A DNA stretch of 58,546 nucleotides, from NCBI GenBank assembly GCA_015478655.1, contig JADMIJ010000017.1:1-58546 (forward strand). The letters are read 5' to 3'. Source of the stretch: Acidimicrobiales bacterium (GTDB lineage Bacteria; Actinomycetota; Acidimicrobiia; Acidimicrobiales; RAAP-2). Shown here piece after piece: positions 1-8,318 of this stretch. How positions within the stretch are numbered: the stretch's first letter is position 1; every line of letters begins with the position of its first letter. Below the pieces are notes generated by a model. That model worked only from the letters and a program-made list of their open reading frames with translations. It was not told the origin of the DNA and ran no database searches. The position numbers were made by a program, and so were the translations under genes.

Positions 1-77
1 CGTCGTTCGTGCAGGTGGTGGACGCGCCGATCAGGGGACCTGAATAGTTACGATTCTCGAAGGCGATCTCGCAACAA

Positions 78-1099
78 ATGCCGACAATCGATGAGCTCGG
101 AGAGTCCTGCCGTCCCTTGCTCGAAATGGCCGGACACAAGGACCGGCTGCCAACCACATTCACCAATGGGCTGTTCGAGCAGTGGCTATCTCGGCTCGCT
201 ACTGACCAGCCCGACTACTCAGCGGCGACCAATGCTGAGAACCTGGGGGTGTTCGCGCGGGCTAGCGAGGCGATCACACGGATGCTCGATAGCGCACAAC
301 GACAGACCCTCCTGTCGTCGCCATGCCCTCCTTGGCTCACCAGCCTGGTGACGTGGTTCCATCAATTCGAGAGCACGGTCATCACCTTCAACTACGACAA
401 CCTCGTCGAGTACGTTGTGATGTCCGAAGTCATCGAGGGATCCGACGGCACTGAGCGTCGACGCGTACTTCCGATAGACATTCTTCGCGACCTGCCCCCC
501 TATCCTCCACAACCTGGCCGGTTGGCTGGACCCCTCGCGAAGACATTTGAACTGCTCAAACTGCACGGATCGCTCGACTGGCGATGGAGCCCGGGCGACG
601 AGTCGGGTGCGACTCTCAACAGGCTGGATCTAGCGGGGAAGTGGGAGCACCCCGGGCTGCCCGATGCCGACGAGATCGCACGACGGCTCCCCGGCCGCGA
701 ACCGTTCATCGTGCCGCCAACGGCCATTAACATTTTAAGTCCCCGTACTACACGAACCCCATCACCAGAGAGTTATGGAACCGTGCCGCAGCAGCGCTTG
801 ATGCAACCAAGGTGGTCGTACTGATTGGGTATTCCCTGCCCATCACGGCTCTCGTGTTCACAGCGATGCTGCGCGAGAACGTCCATGCGGAAGTTAAGGG
901 CGTGGGCCGGCATCGATTCATCGTGGTTGATCTCAGACCGGACCTGGTTAAGGACAACTTGTTCAAACTTGGCTACGAACAGGTTCACATCGCTGCAGAG
1001 TTTGGTGGCGAGAATTGTGTATCTGACTTTGTATCTGCCTACGTCCACGATCCAAACAGATTTCGCGAGCTGCTTGAAGAGACTCACGGTGCTTCGTGA
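78..1099 (+). pseudogene. SIR2-like domain protein, frameshifted
   Basis: The first part (78-~740) carries SIR2-like hallmarks: 'TFNYDNLVE' near residue 103, 'LKLHGSLDW' near residue 160 (the His typical of SIR2-like NADase cores) and 'FIVPPTA' near 211. The homologous C-terminal part continues in another frame: just after 'PPTAI' the +2 frame reads 'SPYYTNPITRELWNRA' and then 'VVVLIGYSLPITALVF' to the stop at 1097-1099. A single-base indel around 730-745 therefore splits the gene. No glycine-rich N-terminal motif is visible and an in-frame stop lies at 45-47, so the 5' end is also missing or damaged. SIR2-like proteins often act as NAD-depleting anti-phage effectors; that role is inference here. 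It may be a true pseudogene or an assembly indel. Confidence 0.7.
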
Positions 1100-1558
1100 A
1101 ACTTGAGAGAGTGACCCGAACCGCATCTGCTACAACAGGATTCACAGAAGTAGAGCACGTTCCAGTGTCGGTGATGGTCTGTCACCGATGACGCCGCGTG
1201 ACCCCTAACATCGGTGCGCGGCGTGGCCCAAGCCGCCCGCGACCACACCCGACGTTCGGTGATGGCCCCTTGTTGTTGACGGCCGTCGTTCTGGCGCTGC
1301 GTTCTGTACCACCTCGACGACGCAGTACTCCGATTCGCCTTGCGGCTCAACCGCAGCCGCTGCGCGGGCTCCGAGCCCAGATCGGCCATCTCCGGTCTAG
1401 TGGACCACGAGCGCTAGCCGCTCACTCGCGCAAGCACCTCGTCGGGCGATCCGTCCCGTAGCCACCTCCGAGGGCGGGACCGGCGTGGTCGCTATCTCGT
1501 CTCGATACGGGATCGTCGTACCAGGATCAGCCGGGAGCCATGCCGTTCACAGGTGGCT
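1100..1558. other. Gene-poor stretch
   Basis: No convincing reading frame, RNA gene or promoter is visible on either strand. It lies between a broken SIR2-like gene and a transposase scrap, so it is probably degraded mobile or defence-island DNA. Confidence 0.4.
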
Positions 1559-1684
1559 CACAGAGCCTTCCGCCAAGCTGCTCGCAACGGCATCGAGTTC
1601 AAGAAGTTCCTGGCTCTCATCGCCGGGTCGGTGCCGAAGGAACTCGACGTCCACCTCATCATCGACAACCTTCGACTCCCGTAA
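1559..1684 (+). pseudogene. IS630-family transposase fragment
   Basis: About 41 codons in one frame end in TAA at 1682-1684 and include 'EFKKFLALI' and 'SVPKELDVHLIIDN', matching the core of IS630/Tc1-type transposases where a catalytic Asp lies in 'DN'. The family continues with a Thr-His-Lys segment and a second acidic motif, both absent here, and no start codon or terminal inverted repeats are visible. It is an internal remnant, consistent with past insertion activity at this edge. Confidence 0.6.
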
Positions 1685-1811
1685 CCAGGTACTTCGACCC
1701 ACACCGACAGCGACGTAACGTCGACGCAGGGGCTATTTTCCCGGATCGAACGCTCGCGGCCCTTATCGAGATCGGTGGAGAGCCGGCACGACGGGCGGAT
1801 GGCCACGCAAC

Positions 1812-3461
1812 CTACTTGTGCAGTCCGAGCTGGATGGCCTTGACCAGCAACATGAGCACGGCGACCACCAGGTATCCCCGCAGGAGGTACATGGCGGAGA
1901 GCCGTCCACGCGACCAGGCCGGTCGCTCCAGCAGGTTGAGGGCCGGCATCCGCCACGTGGCCCGGCGGGCCATGGGAATCATCGGCTCGGGGGGCTTGCG
2001 CTTGAGTGAGCGGGAGTATAACAATCCGCCCACGCCGAGCACCAGCACCAGCACGATGCCCAGGACCACCGCCAACACGTTCACGTTGATGTGGCTGAAC
2101 AGGGTGGTGACCATCAGGACCAGGGACATCATCAGGAGGATGGAGATGATGAACGTGGCCAGGACATTGAGCCAGGGCCGGTTGACCCAGGGGCCGAGCA
2201 CCTGCTTGTCGTTGCACAGGATCAACAAGAAGACGGTGGCGCTGGGCAGGAGGATACCGGCCAGAGCCTGGACGCTGGTAATGATCAGGCCCTGCCGGGC
2301 CCCGGAGATGGCCAGCCCGGCAGCCAGCACCACCATGGCGGTGAAGGCGCCGTAGAAGAACTTGGCATCCTTCCAGCTCCGGTGGAGCGAGTGCCGGGCA
2401 CCGAACATATCGCCGAACGCGTACGACGTGGCCAGGGTCACCGATGCGGCCCCGATGATCGAGGCGTTCAGCAGGATGATGGCGAAGATGGCGCCGGTGG
2501 CGTGGCCCACGTAGTGGTTGAGCCCCCTAGCCACCCCGCCGGCGTCTATGAAGTTGCCGGCGAGGGCCGTGCCGCTGAACGCCGAGGCCACCACCGCCAT
2601 CAACAGCGACGCCGCGAACACGGTGATGAGCGACCCGATGACGGTGTCGGCCCGCTCGTAGTTGATCCAGCGGGGGGTGATGCGCTTGTCCACGATGTTG
2701 GACTGTTGGAAGAACAGCTGCCATGGGGCGACCGTGGTTCCCACGATGGCGATGATCAACAGCACCGACGTGGAGGTGAACCCACCCTTGACCCCGGGGG
2801 TGACGAATCCCTTGAAGAACGGTCCGGCGGCCGGATGGCTGAAGATGGCCAGGGGGACGACCAGGAAGTTCAACACGATGAAGATGAACATGAACCGCTC
2901 CCAACGCCGGAAGCTGCCGGTGGCGGTCATGGCGACGAGGGCCACGGCGGCGATGGGCACCGAGATGTACTCGCTGATCCCGAAGTAGTTCAGAGCCAGG
3001 CTCACCCCGATGAACTCGGTGGCGATGGTCAGGAAATTGAGGATGAACAGGTCCCCCACCGAGAAGGCGCCCCAGAACTTTCCGAACCGCTCGTTGATGA
3101 GGCGGGCATGGCCCACACCGGTGACGGCGCCGAGCCGCACCACCATCTCCTGGTTGACGACGAGCACCGGGATCAGCAGGGGCAGGGTCCACAGCAGGGT
3201 CAGCCCGAAGTTCTGCCCGGCCTGGCTGTAGGTGGACACGCCGCCGGCGTCGTTGTCGCCGACCATGACGATGAGGCCCGGACCCATGATGGCCAACAGC
3301 GTGAGCAGTCGCGCCCGCCATGACCGACGGGAGTCGAGGTCGTGCTGGCGGATGGTCCCGAATGCGCCCTCGATGTCCCCGATGTGTGCGGAGTCGAGCA
3401 CGGCGTCGTCGTGCTGCGGGCGGTCCTGGTCGCTCATCTCGGAATCGTTGTCGTCGGCCAT
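1812..3461 (-). CDS. NRAMP-related divalent metal transporter (NRMT-like, probable Mg2+/Mn2+)
   Basis: 549-aa multi-pass membrane protein of the SLC11/NRAMP fold. TM1 reads 'MVGDNDAGGVSTY': the usual DPGN metal motif is D-A-G-G (residues ~71-74), so Asp is kept and Asn is Gly. TM6 reads 'GTTVAPWQLF' (A245-P-W) where classical NRAMPs have Met-Pro-His. Loss of the Asn and Met ligands characterises the NRAMP-related Mg2+ transporter group, so Mg2+ (perhaps Mn2+) import is more likely than classical Fe/Mn transport; substrate is inference. The start is set by a strong Shine-Dalgarno AAGGAGGTGA six bases before ATG. The ~50-residue acidic N-terminus and the C-terminal extension are cytosolic-looking. 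No accessory genes adjoin it. Confidence 0.88.
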   Translation of the reverse strand: MADDNDSEMSDQDRPQHDDAVLDSAHIGDIEGAFGTIRQHDLDSRRSWRARLLTLLAIMGPGLIVMVGDNDAGGVSTYSQAGQNFGLTLLWTLPLLIPVLVVNQEMVVRLGAVTGVGHARLINERFGKFWGAFSVGDLFILNFLTIATEFIGVSLALNYFGISEYISVPIAAVALVAMTATGSFRRWERFMFIFIVLNFLVVPLAIFSHPAAGPFFKGFVTPGVKGGFTSTSVLLIIAIVGTTVAPWQLFFQQSNIVDKRITPRWINYERADTVIGSLITVFAASLLMAVVASAFSGTALAGNFIDAGGVARGLNHYVGHATGAIFAIILLNASIIGAASVTLATSYAFGDMFGARHSLHRSWKDAKFFYGAFTAMVVLAAGLAISGARQGLIITSVQALAGILLPSATVFLLILCNDKQVLGPWVNRPWLNVLATFIISILLMMSLVLMVTTLFSHINVNVLAVVLGIVLVLVLGVGGLLYSRSLKRKPPEPMIPMARRATWRMPALNLLERPAWSRGRLSAMYLLRGYLVVAVLMLLVKAIQLGLHK

Positions 3462-3464
3462 GGT

Positions 3465-3474
3465 TCACCTCCTT
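3465..3474 (-). promoter_or_regulatory. Strong ribosome binding site of the NRMT-like gene
   Basis: Minus-strand AAGGAGGTGA followed by ACC and ATG; near-perfect anti-SD complement that fixes the start at 3461. Confidence 0.85.
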
Positions 3475-3691
3475 CGGGCAGCTCGGGGACGGATGCGGTG
3501 GGGCCCGATCACCCGCGAGGAATACACCCGGTGCAGGCAGCATCGACGGGGCGATCGGCTCGATTGACGGACAGGGGGACGGGAGGTGGAGCCGGACCGT
3601 GGGGGACGCTCTGTCCCATGGGGCGGTCCGGTCGCAGGTTGGTCCGGCCGCGGCACACAGGGCCGACGCGCTGGGCCGGGAGCGCGGTGCG

Positions 3692-3757
3692 CTAAGGCCC
3701 GATAGATCGGGCGCGATCCCATGTGGGGCGCGCCGGGGCAGCGTTGAAGAGGAACAT
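3692..3757 (-). CDS. Possible 21-aa leader peptide ORF (second)
   Basis: ATG preceded by AAGGAG five bases upstream, 21 codons then TAG, ending about 230 nt before the transporter start. The peptide begins MFLFNAAPARP. A GCCCGAT/ATCGGGC hairpin overlaps its last codons. Same orientation as the transporter. No homologue is recognised; it could be chance. Confidence 0.2.
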   Translation of the reverse strand: MFLFNAAPARPTWDRARSIGP

Positions 3758-3952
3758 GATGACTCCTTCGGCGATGCGCGTCAGACGACGCGGAGAACAC
3801 GTTGGGCGGTGTACTGAGCCCAATGCCGACAGCGCGGTGGGTCAGCATGGGCCATCGTTCCCCGATTGCGGTCTGCCGGCTCGTGGCCGGAGACTCAGCT
3901 ACTCAGGAGGGAGCCGGAAGCAACCTGCGAGACATCCGAGGGATACCTGCGA

Positions 3953-4018
3953 TTACGACAGGGCAGCGGCCGGAGCGGGAGTCGGGGAGCACCAGATACT
4001 GGGTGGTTCGGACTTCAT
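3953..4018 (-). CDS. Possible proline-rich 21-aa leader peptide ORF (first)
   Basis: ATG preceded by GAGGAGGTGA, 21 codons then TAA. Six of 21 residues are Pro (starts MKSEPPSIW, then SPTPAPAAALS). Pro/acid-rich leaders such as MgtL control enterobacterial Mg2+ transporter genes through translation; a similar role here is inference from composition and position only. Its start region lies in the 3990-4024 hairpin. Confidence 0.25.
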   Translation of the reverse strand: MKSEPPSIWCSPTPAPAAALS

Positions 4019-4704
4019 CTGGTGTCACCTCCTCATCGTTCGGCGTGCTACATCGTCTCCTACCTTACTCGGTGCAACCGACAGAAGGTGAGTGCTGATG
4101 GATTCCCAACCGGTTGATGGTCATTGGTGATGATGGCATTGAACCTCGGTGGAGTAGGGGGAGCTTCGGACTTCCCTCATCCAGCACCCGGGCACCTGTT
4201 CGCGCGCGCCAAATATCCCCTATCGATGCCGGCTTGGGGATCGATAACTGGCACGATGTCCGAGCGCCTGCCTGCCCTAGCAAGCGGTTCAGGTCGCTCC
4301 CTCCGATCGGTCGAGCCGCAAACTGGGATCGGCGCCCGAGCATGCCAGATCAACGGTTCCCGGAAGCTCCGCACGGTTCCGGGTTCGCAAGTCAGACCGC
4401 CCCGGCCGGACCGAACGCGCACAAGAGTCCGGAGCAGGCCCCCCAACACGCAGCCAAGCATATTGACGCCCCGCTCGGCCGGTGACCGGGTTCACACCCA
4501 GCGCGGAACCGGCGTTCGGCGTGGCTATCACCGTGGCAATGAAATTGAACAGGGCCGGTTCCACGTGTCCGATGACCGACGTCTGGCTCTTCGAAGATCG
4601 ATTCGAAGATCAGTCCTACTTCTGTCCTACAACCACCCGACACGGGTCGGTATGGCCCATCACGAAGGGCGGACAGCCACGCTCGCGATGGCACTTCGGA
4701 CACC

Positions 4705-4805
4705 CTGCCGGACAGACCGACCAGACCTACACCATCTTCGAGGGCACGTCGGAGATTCAACGGCTGATCATCAGCCGGGCCATCTCGGGCGTCCATATCC
4801 AGTAG
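4705..4805 (+). pseudogene. Acyl-CoA dehydrogenase C-terminal remnant
   Basis: The last ~30 codons before TAG (4803-4805) read 'QTYTIFEGTSEIQRL' then 'IISRAISG', the signature C-terminal segment of acyl-CoA dehydrogenases. Nothing upstream in the same frame resembles the rest of that ~380-aa enzyme. It is the tail of a deleted gene, stranded 62 bp before the sulfotransferase. Confidence 0.75.
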
Positions 4806-4855
4806 CTGTCCGGACGCTCGCCGGGGCGACCTCCAACCGCCGACCGGCCCTACGC

Positions 4856-4861
4856 CATACT
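4856..4861 (+). promoter_or_regulatory. -10 element (CATACT), leaderless sulfotransferase
   Basis: CATACT ends 6 nt before ATG 4868; no SD is present, so the transcript probably begins at or next to the start codon. Confidence 0.5.
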
Positions 4862-4867
4862 GGCGAC

Positions 4868-6043
4868 ATGACCGACGTCGGCGCGAGCCTCGAGCTCGAT
4901 TCCATCGTGCACGAAGCCTCTGAGCGTGCCGGCGGTATCAGCGACCTCGGGCCGGGCCCCTTCACCGACCCGTTGCAGCTGGCAGTCGACTCGCTCGAGA
5001 GCGACGGGCGACTCAACCCCATCGGGCGCATGATCGCCCGCGAGCGCATGATCGGTCACACCACCAACCGGCTCAACTACGTCAATGACCGGAAGCGCTT
5101 CCCCGGCATCGCCGATGAGCGGATCGTGAAGCCCGTATTCATCATCGGGATGCCTCGCACCGGCACCACCATCCTGCACGACATCCTGGCGCAGGACCCC
5201 TCCAACCGGGTGCCACTTACCTGGGAGGCCATGTTCCCTTCGCCCCCGCCCGAGGCTGCCACCTTCCACACCGATCCCCGCATCGCAGCATGTGCGGCCA
5301 CCTTCCCATCGGTCGAATTGCAGATCCCCGCCTTCAAGGCGATGCATCCGATGGGCGCCGAGCTGACGCAGGAGTGCGTCACCATGATGGGTGAGGCCAT
5401 GTGCACGCCGCTGTTCCACAATCAGTTCCGCGTGCCGACCTACGAGGACTGGGTGGATGACGGCGCCGATTGGTCCCACGTCTATGTCTTCCACCACCGA
5501 CAGCTCCAGCACCTCCAGTGGCACCATCACCGGGATCGCTGGGTGCTCAAGACGGGCGCACACCTCTGGGGCCTGGACTCCCTACTCGAGCGGTACCCGG
5601 ACGCCAGGATCGTCTTCACCCATCGCGACCCCGTGAAGTCGATGACGTCCTACGCCAGCCTGACCGCGTTGGTGCGGTCGATGGGTAGCGACACCGTCGA
5701 TCCGGAGGAGGTGGCGACCGATTGGACGGCGCGCCTGTGCAAGATCCTCACCCGGGGACTCCATGTCCGTCAGACGCGGTCCTACCCGGATGCGATCTTC
5801 TACGACATGTTCTTCTCCGACTTCATCCGCGACCAGTTCGCCTCGGTCGCCGCCATCTACGACGCCTTCGATATCCCCATGAGCGACGAGGCGGCGCAGT
5901 CAATGCAAGCCTTCATTGCCGACAACCCTCCGGGCAAGCACGGAATCCACCGGTATGCGCCCCATGAGTTCGGGGTGGTTCCCGAACGCGTCCGGTCGGA
6001 GTTCCGCGAGTACATCGACTACTTCGACCTTCCGCCCGAATAG
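4868..6043 (+). CDS. PAPS-dependent sulfotransferase family protein
   Basis: 391 aa. A P-loop-like 5'-phosphosulfate motif 'GMPRTGTT' lies near residue 95 and a 3'-phosphate motif 'HRDPVKSMTSY' near residue 255, both typical of the Sulfotransfer_3 group (mycobacterial Stf-like). The family transfers sulfate from PAPS to hydroxyl groups of lipids, steroids or sugars; the acceptor cannot be read from sequence. It appears cytosolic with no signal peptide. The reading frame stays open far upstream, but homology begins near ATG 4868, which also has a -10 hexamer six bases before it. The oxidoreductase at 6072 follows after 28 bp and may be co-transcribed. Confidence 0.85.
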   Translation: MTDVGASLELDSIVHEASERAGGISDLGPGPFTDPLQLAVDSLESDGRLNPIGRMIARERMIGHTTNRLNYVNDRKRFPGIADERIVKPVFIIGMPRTGTTILHDILAQDPSNRVPLTWEAMFPSPPPEAATFHTDPRIAACAATFPSVELQIPAFKAMHPMGAELTQECVTMMGEAMCTPLFHNQFRVPTYEDWVDDGADWSHVYVFHHRQLQHLQWHHHRDRWVLKTGAHLWGLDSLLERYPDARIVFTHRDPVKSMTSYASLTALVRSMGSDTVDPEEVATDWTARLCKILTRGLHVRQTRSYPDAIFYDMFFSDFIRDQFASVAAIYDAFDIPMSDEAAQSMQAFIADNPPGKHGIHRYAPHEFGVVPERVRSEFREYIDYFDLPPE

Positions 6044-6071
6044 CCGTTCACTTGAGCCAGAGGTGAACACC

Positions 6072-7133
6072 ATGGATCCTGCCCCGCCCACCATGCGAGC
6101 GTGGCGCACGCACGAGTACGGCGCACCCGTCGAAGTGCTGCGACTGGATACCGTCCCTGTGCCGGCGCCCGAGGCCGGCGAGGTGAGGGTGTGGGCCCAG
6201 GCCATTCCGCTCAATCTCAACGACCTGGAGCGAATCACGGGCGGGAACATGATGGTGCGTCCCGAGCTTCCCTACAGTCCCGGGATGGAGGTGATGGGCG
6301 TCGTCGACGCCTGCGGAGCGGGCACCGGCCATCTGCTGGGACGACGGGTGGTGGCCACGACGAAGGCGGCATACGGCGGCTTCGCCGAATACGCCGTCTG
6401 CCCTGCCGCGGGTACGTTCGACATGCCGGAGTCGATCCCGCTCCCCGGTGCCGCCGCCCTCTACTTCCCGTTTCACCTGGCGTGGCTCGGACTGATCGAC
6501 CGCGCCGGCCTGCGCGCCGGCCAGTCCGTGCTCATCCATGCGGGGGCGGGTGGGGCGGGTTCGGCCGCAATCCAGTTGGCCCGTCACCGCGGCGCCCGGG
6601 TCTTCGCCACGGCCGGCACCGACGCCAAGGCCCAGTTGTGTCGCGAGCTCGGGGCCGATCACGCCATCAACTACCGCGAAGCGGACTTCGCCACGGTGGT
6701 CCTGGCCGAAACGGGAAACCGCGGCGTGGACGTCGTCTTCGACAATGTCGGTGAGGCGGTCATGGAGGACTCCATGAAGTGCACGGCGTACAACGGCCAG
6801 TACCTCATGATGGGGTTCGCCTCCAACAAGGTGGTCGCCGACGAACCGTTCGTCGTGCCCCGCCGGGTGGCCCTGGGTAATTTCAAGCTCTGCGGCGTGC
6901 TCCTCGCCTACGCCACCGAGGAGATGTCGGCGTTGGTGAAGACGTCGATGGGTTGGAACTTCCCGCCGTCCGAGCTCGGCGCCACGATCATGAGAGAGAT
7001 CGTGTCGTTGGTCGAGCTGCAGGAGATCCGACCGGTGGTGGGCAGCGTTGTGGGGTTCGACCGGCTGCCCGAGGCCATGGCCGCCATGGCCAACCGCGAG
7101 ACGGTGGGCCGCACCATCGTGACGGTCTCCTGA
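6072..7133 (+). CDS. Zinc-independent MDR oxidoreductase (NADPH:quinone reductase-like)
   Basis: 353 aa, medium-chain dehydrogenase/reductase family: an N-terminal GroES-like domain and a Rossmann NADPH domain with 'VLIHAGAGGAGSAAIQLAR' around residue 155, followed by 'GADHAINYRE'. Zinc-binding Cys/His clusters are lacking, as in quinone oxidoreductase/crotonyl-reductase-like members. It probably reduces enone or quinone substrates; the exact substrate is unknown. ATG 6072 has AGAGGTGA upstream; a second ATG at 6093 is an alternative. It lies 28 bp behind the sulfotransferase. Confidence 0.85.
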   Translation: MDPAPPTMRAWRTHEYGAPVEVLRLDTVPVPAPEAGEVRVWAQAIPLNLNDLERITGGNMMVRPELPYSPGMEVMGVVDACGAGTGHLLGRRVVATTKAAYGGFAEYAVCPAAGTFDMPESIPLPGAAALYFPFHLAWLGLIDRAGLRAGQSVLIHAGAGGAGSAAIQLARHRGARVFATAGTDAKAQLCRELGADHAINYREADFATVVLAETGNRGVDVVFDNVGEAVMEDSMKCTAYNGQYLMMGFASNKVVADEPFVVPRRVALGNFKLCGVLLAYATEEMSALVKTSMGWNFPPSELGATIMREIVSLVELQEIRPVVGSVVGFDRLPEAMAAMANRETVGRTIVTVS

Positions 7134-7170
7134 CCGGCCGCCGGTGGGTCCGGCCCCGGCTGGCGTCCTG

Positions 7171-7176
7171 TACCGT
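7171..7176 (+). promoter_or_regulatory. -10 element (TACCGT) upstream of the phosphatase
   Basis: TACCGT ends 7 nt before ATG 7184, the start of a 15-codon ORF that overlaps the 5' end of the phosphatase. Confidence 0.5.
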
Positions 7177-7183
7177 GGCCGCC

Positions 7184-7231
7184 ATGCCTAGGAGGACACC
7201 CGGGTCGGACGGGGCGGTCGTTGCCCGCTGA
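7184..7231 (+). CDS. Short leaderless upstream ORF
   Basis: ATG seven bases after a TACCGT hexamer, 15 codons then TGA. It overlaps the TTG start of the phosphatase (7221) by 11 nt. The phosphatase lacks an SD, so translation could depend on coupling to this ORF; alternatively one missing or extra base hides a longer N-terminus. Confidence 0.3.
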   Translation: MPRRTPGSDGAVVAR

Positions 7232-7736
7232 AGACCGCACCGTGACGGTCCTGACCCTGTGCACCGGCAACGCCGCCCGATCGGTGATGGCCGGGGCCAT
7301 GCTGGCCGCGGCACCGCTGCGGATCGTGACGGCGGGAACCCACGTGGTGGAGGGACAGCCGATGGGCCGGAGAACCAGGGAGGCTCTGGCCTCGGTCGGC
7401 CATCGGTCCGACGGCCATCGCAGTCACCAACTCACCGACCGCGACGTGGTGGATGCCGATCTGATCCTGGCCATGGCGGGCGAGCACGTCGCCTATATCA
7501 GGCGGATGCACCCCGAGGCGGCGTCGAAGACCGCATCCATCAAGCGACTGTGCCGCGACCTGCCCGATGGCCCGGGATCCCTGGTCGATCGGGTCCGCGC
7601 CCTCGAGCTGGGCACGCTGCCCATCGAGGCCTGGGAGGACGTGGAGGACCCGGCCGGCGGGGAGGACGAGGACTACGTCAACTGTGCCAAGGAGCTGGCC
7701 GACCTCTGTACCGAGCTGGGCCCTCGTCTGCGCTGA
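7221..7736 (+). CDS. Low-molecular-weight protein phosphatase family
   Basis: 171 aa. The N-terminal 'LCTGNAARS' is the C-x5-R-S phosphate-binding loop of LMW protein tyrosine phosphatases and arsenate reductases. The C-terminal part is divergent ('WEDVEDPAGGEDEDY') in place of the usual DP acid loop, with D-P still present. Targets are unknown. The start is uncertain: TTG 7221 or GTG 7242, neither with an SD. It ends 17 bp from the convergent DUF4395 gene. Confidence 0.75.
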   Translation: MPAEDRTVTVLTLCTGNAARSVMAGAMLAAAPLRIVTAGTHVVEGQPMGRRTREALASVGHRSDGHRSHQLTDRDVVDADLILAMAGEHVAYIRRMHPEAASKTASIKRLCRDLPDGPGSLVDRVRALELGTLPIEAWEDVEDPAGGEDEDYVNCAKELADLCTELGPRLR

Positions 7737-7752
7737 CCGGCCGGGACCACCC

Positions 7753-8253
7753 TCAGCGCGGATGGGTGGCGGACAGCTGGGGATGCCGTAGGGAGATGTC
7801 CGCACAGGCGGCGCAGACCTCTTCGGGGATCAGGCCGGCCCTCATGAGCGCTCCGAACGCCAGGCAGCCTAGGCACAGGCCGAAGGCGGCTTCGAGGAAG
7901 GCGGCGGTGCCCAGCATGGCTGTGACCACCCACGCGGCGGCACCGAGCCCGAACCCGTACCAGAGCACAAGGGCGGAAGTTGAAAAGGCCACGCCCATGG
8001 CTTGAGCGAACCGCTTCGGGGGACCGGGGACGAGGCGGGGCTCGCCGGGCAACCGAGGCGCGACGACCCGAGTGGCCAACTGGCCCAGGGGGCTCAGGGT
8101 GGGTCCCGTCAGGACCCGGGCCCAGAATCCGTACGCCAGCGGGATGAGGATCCACGGTTGACGGAACGCCAGCGCTGCCGCGCACATGAGCACGACCCCG
8201 GTAGCGACCGTCCTGGCCGCATACTCGTTCACCGGATTCGGGAAGCTGAACAC
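7753..8253 (-). CDS. DUF4395 membrane protein
   Basis: 166 aa with several hydrophobic segments; begins 'FPNPVNEYAARTVA', the characteristic opening of DUF4395 proteins. It also has 'GLCLGCLAFG' with two Cys in a membrane segment and 'EEVCAACADI' (C-x2-C) near the C-terminus, suggesting redox or metal function. DUF4395 proteins often accompany thioredoxin or sulfur-related genes; here it stands between a phosphatase and a di-iron protein. GTG start placed six bases after a TAAACT hexamer. Function unknown. Confidence 0.8.
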   Translation of the reverse strand: MFSFPNPVNEYAARTVATGVVLMCAAALAFRQPWILIPLAYGFWARVLTGPTLSPLGQLATRVVAPRLPGEPRLVPGPPKRFAQAMGVAFSTSALVLWYGFGLGAAAWVVTAMLGTAAFLEAAFGLCLGCLAFGALMRAGLIPEEVCAACADISLRHPQLSATHPR

Positions 8254-8259
8254 CTACAT

Positions 8260-8265
8260 AGTTTA
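8260..8265 (-). promoter_or_regulatory. -10 element (TAAACT), leaderless DUF4395 gene
   Basis: Minus-strand TAAACT, 6-nt gap, then GTG 8253. Confidence 0.5.
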
Positions 8266-8318
8266 CTGGTTCAATCGGGAATTGATCCAGGGCCGGTCGG
8301 CGGAAGGAGCCGGTTGGG

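Larger units (their letters stand above)
3462..4704. other. Long non-coding upstream region of the NRMT-like gene
   Basis: About 1.2 kb with no sizeable supported gene. On the minus strand it is the upstream/leader region of the transporter and holds two tiny ORFs with good ribosome sites (3953-4018 and 3692-3757) and a hairpin at 3990-4024 (stem CACCAGAT/ATCTGGTG). No M-box or yybP-ykoY riboswitch core was recognised. A 10-bp direct repeat TTCGAAGATC occurs at 4590-4599 and 4602-4611. The right part is probably decayed coding sequence leading into the acyl-CoA dehydrogenase scrap. Confidence 0.4.

Noticed and set aside
2091..3323. 410-codon plus-strand open frame opposite the NRMT-like gene
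   Set aside because: Composition (Gly/His/Asp/Glu-rich, no domain) and exact overlap with a clear transporter show a high-GC antisense shadow.
3462..4100. M-box or yybP-ykoY riboswitch before the NRMT-like gene
   Set aside because: The conserved core strings of both classes were looked for on the minus strand and not found; a covariance search could still detect a divergent form.
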